NCBI RefSeq assembly: GCF_042242105.1
Contig: NC_092030.1
Span: forward strand, 8,876,501-8,940,500
DNA length: 64,000 nt
Direction of reading: 5' to 3'
Source: Pempheris klunzingeri
Lineage: Eukaryota; Chordata; Actinopteri; Acropomatiformes; Pempheridae
This document shows positions 49,883-60,895 of this stretch, one piece after another. A program made the position numbers and the translations under genes. The notes under the pieces are model-generated. The model made no database searches. It saw nothing but the letters and a program-made list of their open reading frames with translations, and was not told where the DNA came from. Position 1 is the first letter of the stretch. The number at the start of each line of letters is the position of its first letter.

Positions 49883-50999
49883 ATTATTTGGGATCAGTGT
49901 GAACGGGGATTTAAATCTGCCCTTAAATATGTTATTTATATGGAAATAGCCAAGTATAAGAAATATAGCCTAACAATTAAAAACGTGTCCTATTCGATAG
50001 ATAAAACAATGTTGAAAAGTAGGCTAATCATTTAGGATGATAATATACTTAAGGCACATATAGATTAGTAGCCCGAATACACAGCTACCTTTTTATTCTT
50101 TTTTTAAGAACAAAATAATGTTTTGACATTAGTAACTTGCATGACTTGGCTACTGGGATTTTAATTTAGTAATTTGAAATGAAAAATGTTACTCTAAATA
50201 CAATAAAGTAGACCGAATATTCACAGAAAATATGAATAAAAAACACATGAATTAACACCCAAAGCGGTTTTCCAACAGTTGCACCAGCTGGCGTGCTGCT
50301 CTGACATGAGGACTACTTCAGACAGGGTTGGTTGTCTTTCTGGTGCCCAGACTTTGAGGTGGAGTGACCACTCACTACATTTTTTCCCGCACCTCTGTGT
50401 GCCACCACTGACGTCGCTCTGGGTTAAAGGGGCCTGCAGCACCCCTGGGTGCAGGAGGGAGCCCTCAGAGAGCGGAAGTGGTCATATCTGCAGAGGCTTT
50501 GAGTTGCTGTATGATGCCTGGCTGGATCTGGCTCATGTTTTATTTTATTACGGGCTTTGCCTGTATCGGTCCGGAACAATATTCTTCCATTAGTCCTTAC
50601 AAACTGACAGGATGGCGGGGGGGGGAGTTGACAGCAACAGCCTGGAGCTTAGTGAGGGAGTGATGAGAGCAGGGCGAGGGAGTAGGTCCTTGAAGACAGG
50701 GATAGTGGTACTGTCTACACAGGGTTGTAGAAACCTGAGCTTTGGCACCATGACACACACTCTGTGTATTACAGGCCACGACAGCATGCTATTGTTGTCA
50801 CCTTGTGAGTCTGTGTGTGTGGACAGCTTTGTCACCATTAGCCTCACAACCAAAAATGCAGTTATGAAACTTTACAGGTGTGTACTTGAGATCCCAATGA
50901 AGGCCAGTTTCAGAGAAGGATGCAGGAAATAGAGGGGTTTACGCCCCAGGCCCCCAGCGTCATTCCCACCCACTGATCCAGCTGCAATCTAGATAACAT

Positions 51000-51432
51000 T
51001 CATCTAACAACTATTCATCTATAACAACTAACAACACTAAATAACATGATGGATCTTACATAGTCTATGAACACTCATAACAATGATAGATTGGTTGCTG
51101 TTTGTGTTGTCTCTCTCTCTCTCTGTCCAACCGCCACCCAACACGGATCCTGACAGAAAGCCGCCCACATTGAGCCTGGGTCTGTTCGAGGTTTCTTCCC
51201 GTTAAAGGGGAGTTCTTCCTGCCACTGTGTCCTAATATAATATCTGATGCTGCTCATGTGGGAATTCTTGAATCCTTAATGTTGAATTCCTGAATCGTTG
51301 GGTCTCTCTCTTATTAAAGAGTTTGGTCTAGATCTGCTCTTTATGTAAAGCGTCTTGAGATAACGCTGTTATGAATTGGCGCTCTATAAATAAAGATTGA
51401 TTGATTGACTGATTAATTGATTGATTGATTGA
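51000..51432 (+). mobile_element. L2/CR1-like LINE 3' tail
   Basis: Contains CCACCCAACACGGATCCTGA, GCCGCCCACATTGAGCC, GTTCGAGGTTTCTTCC and CGTCTTGAGATAACGCTGTT, and finishes with ATAAATAAAG and an (ATTG)n tail (about 51393-51432). It shares the CACCCAACACGGATCC block with the LINE at 7.2 kb, which stops just before the part preserved here. Only 3' untranslated sequence is present. Confidence 0.8.
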
Positions 51433-51857
51433 TGGATATCACATAAGGAGAAGGTGTATTCAGACTTCACTGGATCCATGGAGGATGGGAAGGTGTACTG
51501 AATAAACTGGACCCACTTCACCGGTGTCATGTGCTCCATCCCACCACACACACCCCTCTGGTGTTGGGGCTCTGTAGTTTGAGCTTGGTGTTGGAGTTTG
51601 CACCATTTTGGAGTAGAATTATAGAAATGTGTCTCAAACATGATGTAAACTTAAGTAAAATATGTGTTACACAATATAGAACAGTACTAACACTATAAGT
51701 ACTTTATGCTGGTGTTTGTGATGTTAAACTGATACAATAGCTTCTACCTCACATAAGAACAGAAGCATTATTCTCACTTGAGCTAAAAGCACGAGTGGTG
51801 GGCAGTGGGTTAGTGGGCTGGACTTAACCCTTACAAACTGGAAAAAAGTTGCGTTAA

Positions 51858-51994
51858 ACCGGAAATACATGCAGCCCTCTATATGTGCAGCTATGGGAGA
51901 GTGCGTCCTTTAATAACAGGTCTTTAATAACAAAGTCTTGAGTTGCACACACCAGATACTATGCACTTGAATGTGATTTCAGCTTTACTTCCGG
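51858..51994 (+). promoter_or_regulatory. Two ETS-type motifs in the putative las2 promoter
   Basis: ACCGGAAA (51858-51865) and ACTTCCGG (51987-51994) match the GGAA core bound by ETS/GABP factors, often found in TATA-less promoters. They lie upstream of the likely non-coding first exon of las2. Function is inferred from motif and position only. Confidence 0.35.
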
Positions 51995-52124
51995 TGTCCC
52001 TCATGCATGGCTGGCTCAGCCCCCCCGGTGTCCCTCCTCAGGATGGAGCACGGCCCGGCAGTGAATGAATCAAGTCTGCTGCCTGGTGTTTGGTCCGGGC
52101 GTCTGTGGCTTAGTCCCTCTGTGC

Positions 52125-52233
52125 TAAACTGACCCCAGACCAGCTGACTCGGAGTTATTTGCTAAACTGACCCTAGACCAGCTGACTGGGAGTTATTTGC
52201 TAAACGGACCCCAGACCAGCTGACTGGGAGTTA
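52125..52233. repeat. 38-bp tandem triplication
   Basis: Copies at 52125-52162, 52163-52200 and a partial one at 52201-52233. The unit starts TAAACTGACCCCAGACC and contains CAGCTGACTCGGAGTTA. Copies differ by only a few bases. It lies in the putative las2 leader or promoter, upstream of a GTAAGT donor at about 52322. Confidence 0.9.
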
Positions 52234-52676
52234 GCTCGACATGGTGGGAGCCTTCAGCTGAGTTTCGGTCAGTGAGGGCTGGAGGGATTCAGTGAGAGAA
52301 GGGGGACATCTGGGAGGGAAATGTAAGTGTTTTACTGTATTTTACCGCGTGAGTTTGGAACTGTTGGAGGAAAGTCCTGTTTTTAGCCTGAGTCTATTAG
52401 GCTAAACAGCGTTAAGGCTCTTAGCAACACTGTGTGCACACTAAACTACAGTTAGGTTGAATAGTTAATGGTTACTGAAGCTACTTGGTTAGGGTCATGT
52501 CTGCTGTGGGTTGTTTAGCTAGCTATCGTTAGCTGTTGCTAAGGCTACAGCCTGATTAGCAAGTTAGCATTAGCAGTGTCCTAGCTAAATTAATTAAGCT
52601 CGGTACCGTCAAACAGGGGCCAGAATCACTGACATGACACTTCCTCCTGTACGTAGAGTGGCTGTTAGTTAGGTTG

Positions 52677-52678
<2 letters not shown>

Positions 52679-52767
<89 letters not shown>
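52679..52767. repeat. (GT)44 microsatellite
   Basis: The longest pure dinucleotide run in the window, 89 bases without interruption. It lies about 150 bases upstream of the first coding exon of las2, probably in intron 1. Confidence 0.98.
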
Positions 52768-52769
<2 letters not shown>

Positions 52770-52913
52770 ACTGGGAGTGTGACTGGGAGTAACACTCGTA
52801 GGATCCCATACTTTTATAGCAGCTGTGCTTCTACACAGACGTCCATGGATTCAGATTTTAAACAACATTTCAACCTTCAATCTGAGCATGTGTTCATCGT
52901 TGTTTTTGTCAGA

Positions 52914-55900
52914 ATGGAGTCCAGCAGCTGTGTGGATGACTGTCTGTCTCCAGAGTCCACGGTGACCTCCCTGCTGTCCAGCTCCGGTCACCTGAGGAGC
53001 AGCCTGCTGGCCCCTGGGCACAACCCCACCTTCAGATACGGAGACAAGGTTCCCTCAGCCTCTACTCTTTCTTTTGGGGCTTCTGATCTCAGCGCTTCAA
53101 GTCAAAAGCCCTCCAGCTGCCTACCGTGTAACGCGCTGCCCTGATGCTTCATGTCCTGCTTTTGTCAGAATTCCTCTCTAACGTCACTGATAGCATTCAG
53201 GCAAACTGCTGGCCAAAATAGATTTTGACAGTACTAGGCTCACCACAGATGAATCACCCATGCTTATTAAATGCTTGATTGATTGCAGAACTATGATTCA
53301 GCCTCAGCGGCGTTGGATGACTACATCGCAGACTTCGAAAAGAGTCGTGTGAACAGGGAGTCGTTGACAGGAAGGCTAGTTCTGCCACACAGCCGGCCCT
53401 CCGTGCCAAGCAGACCCAAAGTGAGCAACCTCAGAAACAAAGATGGTAGGTCCACTCAGTTGGGTCAGGTCCAAATTCTATTCTGTCATATCTGGTTTGT
53501 GGCTGTGAGGGCAGCGTCCTCTCTGTCTCCCGCTAACAAAATATAACAAACTGTTTCAATGTTTTTTCCTCCTGACTGTTTTCTTTTTTGCCCCAAACTG
53601 ATGTCCCCCTCATTACTTTTGCAGTGAAATTATAAATTCTTTATATTTCTTTATATCCTCAAGCTAAAATCAACTATTAATCCACACCTTAAGCTGCTGT
53701 TTTGAGTATGTTCTATTTAAGAGGCTGTAACAGAGTTATTATTAATGTTATTGTCATGTGTAGTTCTCAGGGAGAATTTGACTGACAGGGAGTTGGACTT
53801 CCTGAAACTCCCTGTAAGTTCCCTCCATCACCGCAGCAACCGAGACAGGCTCTCCATGACAACAGACGAGCTGCTGTCTATCCCTTACGATGGCTCGATG
53901 CCTGTCACCCACACCTCCGCCTTCATCAAAGGTCTCTAAATGCATCACCCACACGTCTGCCATCATCCAAGGTCTTGAAATGCATCATTCATACCTTCAC
54001 CTTCATTTGAGGTCACTAAACACATCACAACCAGCTTCACCTTCACCAAAGGTCTCCAAATGCACCAGGTTTGGGTGATGGGGTTTGTCTGTATTTCAGG
54101 CATTGGTTAAATAATGAATGGCTTGATAGAATAAATAATCACGAAGTGAATCAATAACTGATTAGTAGCAGTCTTTGTGTCAGTGTGTGTCTCAGTTCCT
54201 CTAACTCATCTCTGGGTGCAGGCCTCTTTTCCCAGTCTGGAGCCTCCCAGCCCTGCCCCTCCTGTTCCCAGCCAGCACACAGACTCAGCAGCAGCCACGC
54301 CACCCCCCGACTGAGCCACCACCACCCTCATCCATCCAGGACACCCAGGGGGTCCAGGTTCATGCCGCAATGTTTCTGAAAGATCTCTGTTGTGCCCTGC
54401 AGGCTCATATCACATTTTACATTTCATTACATTCTTCTCCTCTCCAGGTGCAGAGGCAGAGCAGGGACAGCAACGTTGAAACCAGATGTTGATATGTCCT
54501 CAGTTAGCTGCTACAGGGTGACTGATTTCATTTTCATTTGTGTCATCAGTGTCTGGAACATTCTGTGTTTTGAGATCTTCTTCTCAGTTGGACTAGCGAA
54601 CCTCATGGTCCCCTCCTTCTGTCTCCATCAGTCTGCACACAGAGCTGCAGGGTCAGAGTGGCAGGGTCCGTCTTCGTCGCTACACCTCCCCCTGTGGTTC
54701 ACCAGCAACAAGGCTGACATGGACTGTTCTGGAATCACCAGCGTGCCAGACCTGAAGTATCCAGCCTGGATCAAGCACTGTGACACCAGCGAGCCGCCAC
54801 CACCCACAGAGTCAGAGCTGTGGGATGAGCAAGGTAGCACACTGCACAGATCAGGCTATCCCTTTACTCCTCTTTACTGGATTTGGGCAAGTGTTACACT
54901 CCAGCAACCCCAGCCAATGTTACTGGACGTAGAGTTACATTTGCCAAACACAACGGTCATCCTAAAAGCCTTTTCTCTTGTAACATTAGAATTGACATAC
55001 ACTGTTGGAAAATACAAACAAATATCATGTAAGCCATGCAGAAAAATTTATATTGGAAAGAAATTAGCCAGATTTTGCATCTCCTTACTACTAACTAGCT
55101 CTCACTGCAATACCAGAACAATACAGCTAATTTATTTCCTTTTACATGGATCACCGTGATATGACTATTATTTTCCCTTCTGAACTTTACTGTTCTTGAC
55201 CTGATTCAGCTCTACACTGCTTCAGGAACCTGTGACAGTTGTAATTTCAGATGGCAAAAATCAATGAAGATGAACTCAAAATGAGAAGCTGCTTTTATTT
55301 TTTTGTGTGAAATTAAGAACGGATGGATATTTGAAAACTAAAGTGAAATTTGGGAAGTAAATCTGCCACCGTTATTGTAAACTGCATGTGTGCTGAGTGA
55401 GAAAGGAGCACCTTGACAACTATATGTTTTCTTTTCAACCCATAATCATTTACCATGATATGAAATATGTTCAACATTATGCTCTTTGATGAGGTCCTAT
55501 GTTTCTCCTCCAGATGTGCCTCCACCTGCAGCTCCAGGAACAACAGCTCCGTCCTGGGTAGCAGAGCTGGAGGATGATGATCCAGACCAGACACCTGCAC
55601 AGGTGACAATATTCAATCCAACTGCTCAGGAACTTTTGTTTGATTGGTCAGCAGCTCACCTTGTCTTCTAAACAATATCTGACCTGAAGGAGGACAGCAT
55701 GAGTCAAGAAACATTGTTTAACAGTCTGTGTTGCCGGGAGGAGGTCTATTCCTAAGGTCCACTTTCTAATTGTTCAACTGCATCTCACAGTGTTCATCAG
55801 AGGGTCGAGCTGGTTCAAGGTGTTATCAAGTGTGGAGAACTTCAGTCATGTGGTAACCCCTGACTTCATTTGCTGAAGAACACTGTGAGATGTGGTTAAA

Positions 55901-58157
55901 TAGTCCAAAAAAGATTATTTTGCTCACATATCGTTCCCATGGTCAAGAATGAACTTCCATGCTTAATTATATTAGCGATAATCTGTCTGTGTGTGTGTGT
56001 GTGTGTTTTATCAGGTTGACAGTCAGCAGACTCTTAGAGATCTGAGGCTTCAGTTTGCTGAACAGATTTCTTCACTCACTGCAGAGAGACAAAGCTCTGA
56101 CATTATGGAAACTCTCTTCAGAGGTGAAAATGCAAAGTGTTGATCTAAAACTGGCCCGAATGTGTTTTCTAGAGCCCTAAAATGGTTTTCCTGTTGGTGC
56201 TTTTTTCATATCAGACAACAGGATTGAGGCACTGATCCAGAAGGCAGATCACGTGTTGAACTCTCTGTCTCAGAGTTCTGGAGGAGCAGACAGTATTGCA
56301 GATCCAGGTGAGAACAGAATTCCATCAGGAATCTCAGTTTCTCCCTCTACAGTCTTAAGCAGCAAAACCAGTATTGGCTTACTGACACAACAGACAAACT
56401 CAGCATCAAATGACCAGAAACACAGCTCTGTAATAAAATCACAAATAGGTTGTTATGCATTACTGCCTGAGGGTTTACTTGTAGTTTGTTCTCCACTGAT
56501 TTAATTTACTCACCTAGAAATCAATGCCAGATGTATAACTGATTATTATCACACAGCAGCAGCATTGCCATGGGAGCAACATCAATCATCAAAGAAACAC
56601 CTGGGCGTGTTCTTGATCCCGTCAAAAAAAACAGGTTTTCAATTTAAGTTGACTTGACTTATCTTTACACTTAAAGTCTAAGAGCAGCGTATAGAGCAAC
56701 GAGCTGGTGGCTGAGGGAGCAGAGACATCACTGGGTGGCTTTCACTAGGATGCAGCTATCTTGATCATAAATTTATTTATTTATGATACTTTACGTACAC
56801 TGAAATCTTAATCTTATACCACTATCACTGCACCAAAGAGGATTATCACATTTCCCCCACGCGGTGCTGCCTTGTTCTTGTTGAATAACTGCTGCTGTTG
56901 TTGTAGTCAGTTGTACCAATTATGTGGAAGAAGCTGTCGGTGCACTGAACACAGAGGAGCTGCTGATGTCTTCTTCCTCACACGGCCATGGATCACATTT
57001 GTAAGACTTATTTACCCTCCCCTTATTGTTAGTTCTGATGAACCATGACTAAACACACCAAATAATATGTGATGGCATGTTGAACTCTCAGGGATTCAGC
57101 AGCAGCAGTGGGCATCACAGAGGCTCTGACTGACAGGGGAGCTCAGGTAGGTTTTAGCCTGTCCTGTTTCACTCGTCACCTTCAATGTCAGCTTGCGTTT
57201 AGCTCCAGACTGTAACTGCCGTGCCCACATGTAATACACATTAAGTTAGGGGTCGTTGAGTTTATGCAATGGAAAAGGCCCATGTGTCACCACCACAGTA
57301 TCTCTTTCTGCCTGCTCTCTGTCCCAGGCTCAGGGATGCAGTGTCCATGGAAACACTGTGTTTAAGCAGCCTGGTCCAGTGGAGGCTCTGAAACAGATGC
57401 TCTTCAGACTGCAGGCAGTGGAGGCAGAGCTGCAGCGACAGCAGCAGCAGCAGCAACCGTCATCAGGAGCTCCAACAGTCGCTGACAGGCTCCAGAGAGG
57501 ACAGACTCCGGTGAGGCAGGTGTGAACCATCACTCAGCCGGTCACCGCTCTGAACAGAAGTGTGTTCATAAAGGAAGCATGTTCCACAGCAAGTGTTAAT
57601 AGGGAAATGAGAGCTTTGCCTGAGGTTAAATCATCGTTCACACAGACCTGACACAGTCAACAGTCAGTTGTGTTGTGAGGTCTCTGTAAGATTGTGTTTC
57701 ACTTGTAGGGAATGTTAACAAGTCTCTGGCTATATGAAGTTGTGTTTGTGTTGCAGAGGCCGGAGGGTGAAGCAGAGCTGGAAAGTTTTTCTGGTGGACC
57801 ATCACTACAGAGGTAACTGACACACCCCAGGATTAACATTACACTTCTCTATTTGGACATACCAGGACTCTAGTACTATATAGTACTATATAGTACTAGA
57901 GCCTTGTCTCAGATCTGGTTTTTTTAGCCTGCTAGCATTGTTCTTTTGAGCATGTTAGCTTACTGACACTAGCTGTAGACTGCAGTTCTGTGCTCCACTG
58001 CACTAACATTAGTCTCTGGCTGCTTCATTAGTGAACAATGTTTTTGGTGCACATTTCAATCCTCAGAGCTCTGTGTTACCTGAGCCGTCTGAAGGTGCTG
58101 CTGGAAGAACCCAGAGAGCCAAAGGAGAAGTATGATGATGGACACTGCTCGTCCTGA
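52914..58157 (+). CDS. las2: LAS2-like protein (C18orf54 orthologue), 14 coding exons
   Basis: A poorly characterised vertebrate protein, named in mouse for lung adenoma susceptibility; its molecular role is unknown. Coding exons: 52914-53048, 53289-53445, 53764-53931, 54222-54357, 54448-54517, 54632-54833, 55514-55602, 56015-56123, 56215-56307, 56907-57000, 57092-57146, 57328-57510, 57757-57812 and 58067-58157. They join in phase to 545 residues. Family-like blocks are SPESTVTSLLSSS and GDKNYDSASAALDDYIADFE near the start, LTDRELDFLKLP, TSNKADMDCSGITSVPDLKY and PAWIKHCD in the middle, then SWVAELEDDD, PGPVEALKQMLFRLQAVEAE and the C-terminal ALCYLSRLKVLLEEP. A Gln run (RQQQQQQP) follows the coiled-coil stretch. 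The ends of exons 4 and 5 in this list are the least certain. A leader exon probably ends at a GTAAGT near 52322. Naming rests on remembered sequence and synteny with mbd2. Confidence 0.85.
53901..54060. repeat. 40-bp tandem repeat spanning a las2 exon-intron junction
   Basis: Four copies with an exact 40-bp period. Copy 1 is the end of the third coding exon plus the first intron bases; copies 2-4 are intronic. Each copy keeps a potential donor: AAAGGTCTCT, CAAGGTCTTG, TGAGGTCACT and AAAGGTCTCC. Only splicing at copy 1 keeps the frame open, because TAA follows within a few bases. Confidence 0.85.
55781..55892. repeat. 20-bp inverted repeat (one mismatch) in a las2 intron
   Basis: CATCTCACAGTGTTC starts the left arm, and its exact complement GAACACTGTGAGATG ends the right arm; both arms extend further through TCAG/CTGA. 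They enclose about 70 bases between coding exons 7 and 8. Confidence 0.8.
57868..57901. repeat. 34-bp perfect palindrome in a las2 intron
   Basis: The sequence equals its own reverse complement over 34 bases. It is built from CTCTAGTAC, TATATAGTAC units and ends GTACTAGAG. It lies in the 254-base intron between the last two coding exons. Confidence 0.95.
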
Positions 58158-59935
58158 TCTGCTGAAGGACCTACCAGCACTCAGAAATCCTCCTGAAGCT
58201 AAAGGCCTGTTTATCAGAGCGAAGGTCTTCCTGTCAGTGTCAGGATCAGTCAGTGTTCTTCCTTTCCTTTTCTTACCGTTTCCTGTCACGTCCTGCACCA
58301 ACAGGAAACAGCAAAAGGTGCCAATGAATGTGGATGAAGTCTGCTCTGGATTTGTGTTCTAGATGAAAGGGTGCAATTCATCTAAACACTAACAGTACAG
58401 AGACCAAACCAGAGTCCTTAGGAAATTAATTAATTAAAAAATGTGTGTTTAAGCTCTGTAAAGTGTTACAATGAAGGAAGCTGTGAAACAGTTGGTTACA
58501 AACTTGGAGTATGTTACTGAGACTGAAAATAACCCAGTCCAGCCCTGCATGTGTTGGATGTCTGCCTTCTCCAACACACCTGATGTCAGTGATGGGATCG
58601 TCATCACGGCTCTGCAGAAGCCTGATAACAACCTATTCATTTGAAGCAGGTGCGTTTAAAACCGAGTGCATGGATGAGGAGGGGGACTCACTGTGGTGAA
58701 GGTACAGACTGATCTTTTGGGAAATCCTCTTGTGGGTTCCGTAGCTTTAATGCTAAGCCACTAACACCTGTATTTCTACAGTTGTTGTATAATGTTGTGT
58801 GTATCCAGTATCCATGTTGTATAAAATCCAGAAAAGGATGCAAGGAGCGTTTGGTGCATGTGCCAGGCGAGCAGTTCTTCTCAGACTGAACAGGCACCAT
58901 TGTTAGTCCAGTATTCAGGTCTTGTAATATATGAATGATTTTAACATGCCAACCACATAATAATGGTACATGTTACATGCTCAAGGTTAACGTATTCCCA
59001 TGCTAAACACATGTTACATGTTAAACATCACATGCTAAAACTCAACAAGTTTGTTTGATTTGTTTTTAATCAGTTTTAATAGTTTAAAACTGATGCAATG
59101 AGCATGAACAGGATCAGAGGAAAAAGTAGTTTGGGTATTTATACTGCTACCAATATCAAACAATACCTGGTAACGTGCCATAATCATCTATTCGTCATTA
59201 TGAAACCACTTATCAGATAAATCAGGGCTGCAACTTGGCACAGATGAGCCTGATGAGTCTCAAGTCCAGAGGGACAATGTAGCCCCAGATGTCCTTAAAT
59301 GGCCACAGTGTAGAGGATAATGCTGCATTCACATTGTGTAGTACCACCTTCCAGTATGCTAAAGCCATTCTCATCAACCTCCAGTTTGTAATTCTGATGG
59401 TGAAACTTATTATATGTTTAATATGTCTATTTTGGAGCTTAATAAGACAGAAGTATCTGAGAAAACAACCGTCTTAACGGTTTAACTGTCTTAAGTTGAT
59501 TGATTAATGATTGATTAAGTTAACGTGAACATTGACAGGTCATAAACACAGGGATCTTTCCCATTTCTACAATGATACACTTCTGATAAACTGGACATTA
59601 AAGGCAGAGCCGGGTCCCTTGTTCACTCTGTGCACAACCGCTGACTGACAGACTCTCTTAGTTTTTCAGTCTGACAATTAAACAGCATTGTTAAATGTCT
59701 CAATCCTGCTGGCCTGTAATTTAATTGACAATTCTTGCTGTCATGCTTTTATGAGAATTTCAACCAATATATCAAAAAGTGCCTCTAAAATAAGCTGCAG
59801 ACGCTGCCTTTAGCAGGCATCGGACATCTTTCACAACTTTTCCTTAATCCTTTGAAACATGTTTTTTTAAGTGTGGTGAAAATGTTTTATACCTAAATAC
59901 TAATTTCTGATTGGCTGCTAGGTCCAATCCAGTCC
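58158..59935. other. las2 3' region and convergent spacer
   Basis: Probable las2 3' untranslated region; no clear AATAAA was found, and the best weak candidate is ATTAAA near 58432. The remainder shows no supported gene. Confidence 0.4.
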
Positions 59936-59939
59936 AGCT

Positions 59940-60515
59940 TTATTTCTAAAGCACATTTAAAAGCAACAGCAGTCGACCCAAAGTGCTGTACAATCAGTAC
60001 AGCAAACACCAGACAGACAACACAATGGGAACACAGTAAGTTAAACAATTTAAAAGTTGAAAGGACATAAAGATGATAAAAAAAACATCACAATAAGAAG
60101 AATAAAAGCTTTCATATTGATTTAAAAGCCACGGAGTGAAAATGTGATTTGGGCCAGCCGAACACGCAGAGGCAACTCATTCCAAAGTTTAGGGGCTACA
60201 AAGCACAAGCAGAAGCAGTTGCCAGTTGGTCAGCAGAGCTGAGTGATCTTGATGGGATGTGGAGTTGTAGGAGCTCCAGGGAGAGAGAGAGAGAGAGAGG
60301 TGGCAGCTAGCCTATTCAGTGATTTGTAAGCAAACAATAAAATCTTAAAATCAGTCTTAAAATGTACATGGAGTCGATGAAGGGAGGCCAGGAGAGTGTT
60401 CCTGAATCTTTAAACTAGCTAAACTAGATTTGATTACTGAGTTCATGTGTTTGTCTAATTTAAAATCACTGTCCATAATCACACCCAGATTTTTTACAGT
60501 GGGTTTTAAATATGG
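59940..60515 (-). mobile_element. LINE remnant, inverted, internally deleted
   Basis: On the minus strand it reads KNLGVIMDSDFKLDKHMNSV, then a segment like LASLKIQ, then further on PKLWNELPLRVRLAQ, the C-terminal signature of a CR1/L2-type LINE. Its 3' part contains the AAGCACTTTGGGTCG-like end block, seen on the plus strand as AAAGTGCTGTACAATCAGTA. Frames are broken and a central part is missing. A (GA)n run is at about 60280-60298. Confidence 0.65.
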
Positions 60516-60895
60516 TTTCAAGGAGGACAGGTTTGTATGGGGGACATCTACTAGTTCCCAATATCACTACTTCAGCTCCTACTGCAGCACCTATACAGTT
60601 GCAAGACTTGTGAAACAGAATGTAAAATCTGCAGAGCACCCCTTTAATTGCACTGAGTATGAAAAGCTTCAAAAGCCAGGTCAGGTGTTTGATCGGGTAG
60701 TTCCTGATTTAGATTCTAATAATTATTAGTGTTAGATCTTGAACAGCTGCTTGTGTTAAGATTTAACAATGACGAATCCTGTTCAGTACAAAAAAGATAT
60801 GATGTTTATGAAGTTTAAAAATAAATCATTAAGTATCCCAACTTTTGTGAGAGAGCATTTGTATTACACAAGAAGACAAAATAATAATAAATGTG

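Noticed and set aside
49163-52913. Possible poli or stard6 between mbd2 and las2
   Set aside because: Human synteny made this worth looking for, but no polymerase iota or START-domain motif is visible in the interval.
54392-55159. 255-codon open frame on the plus strand
   Set aside because: It reads through two las2 coding exons and the introns around them. Splice sites and phase fit the multi-exon model better.
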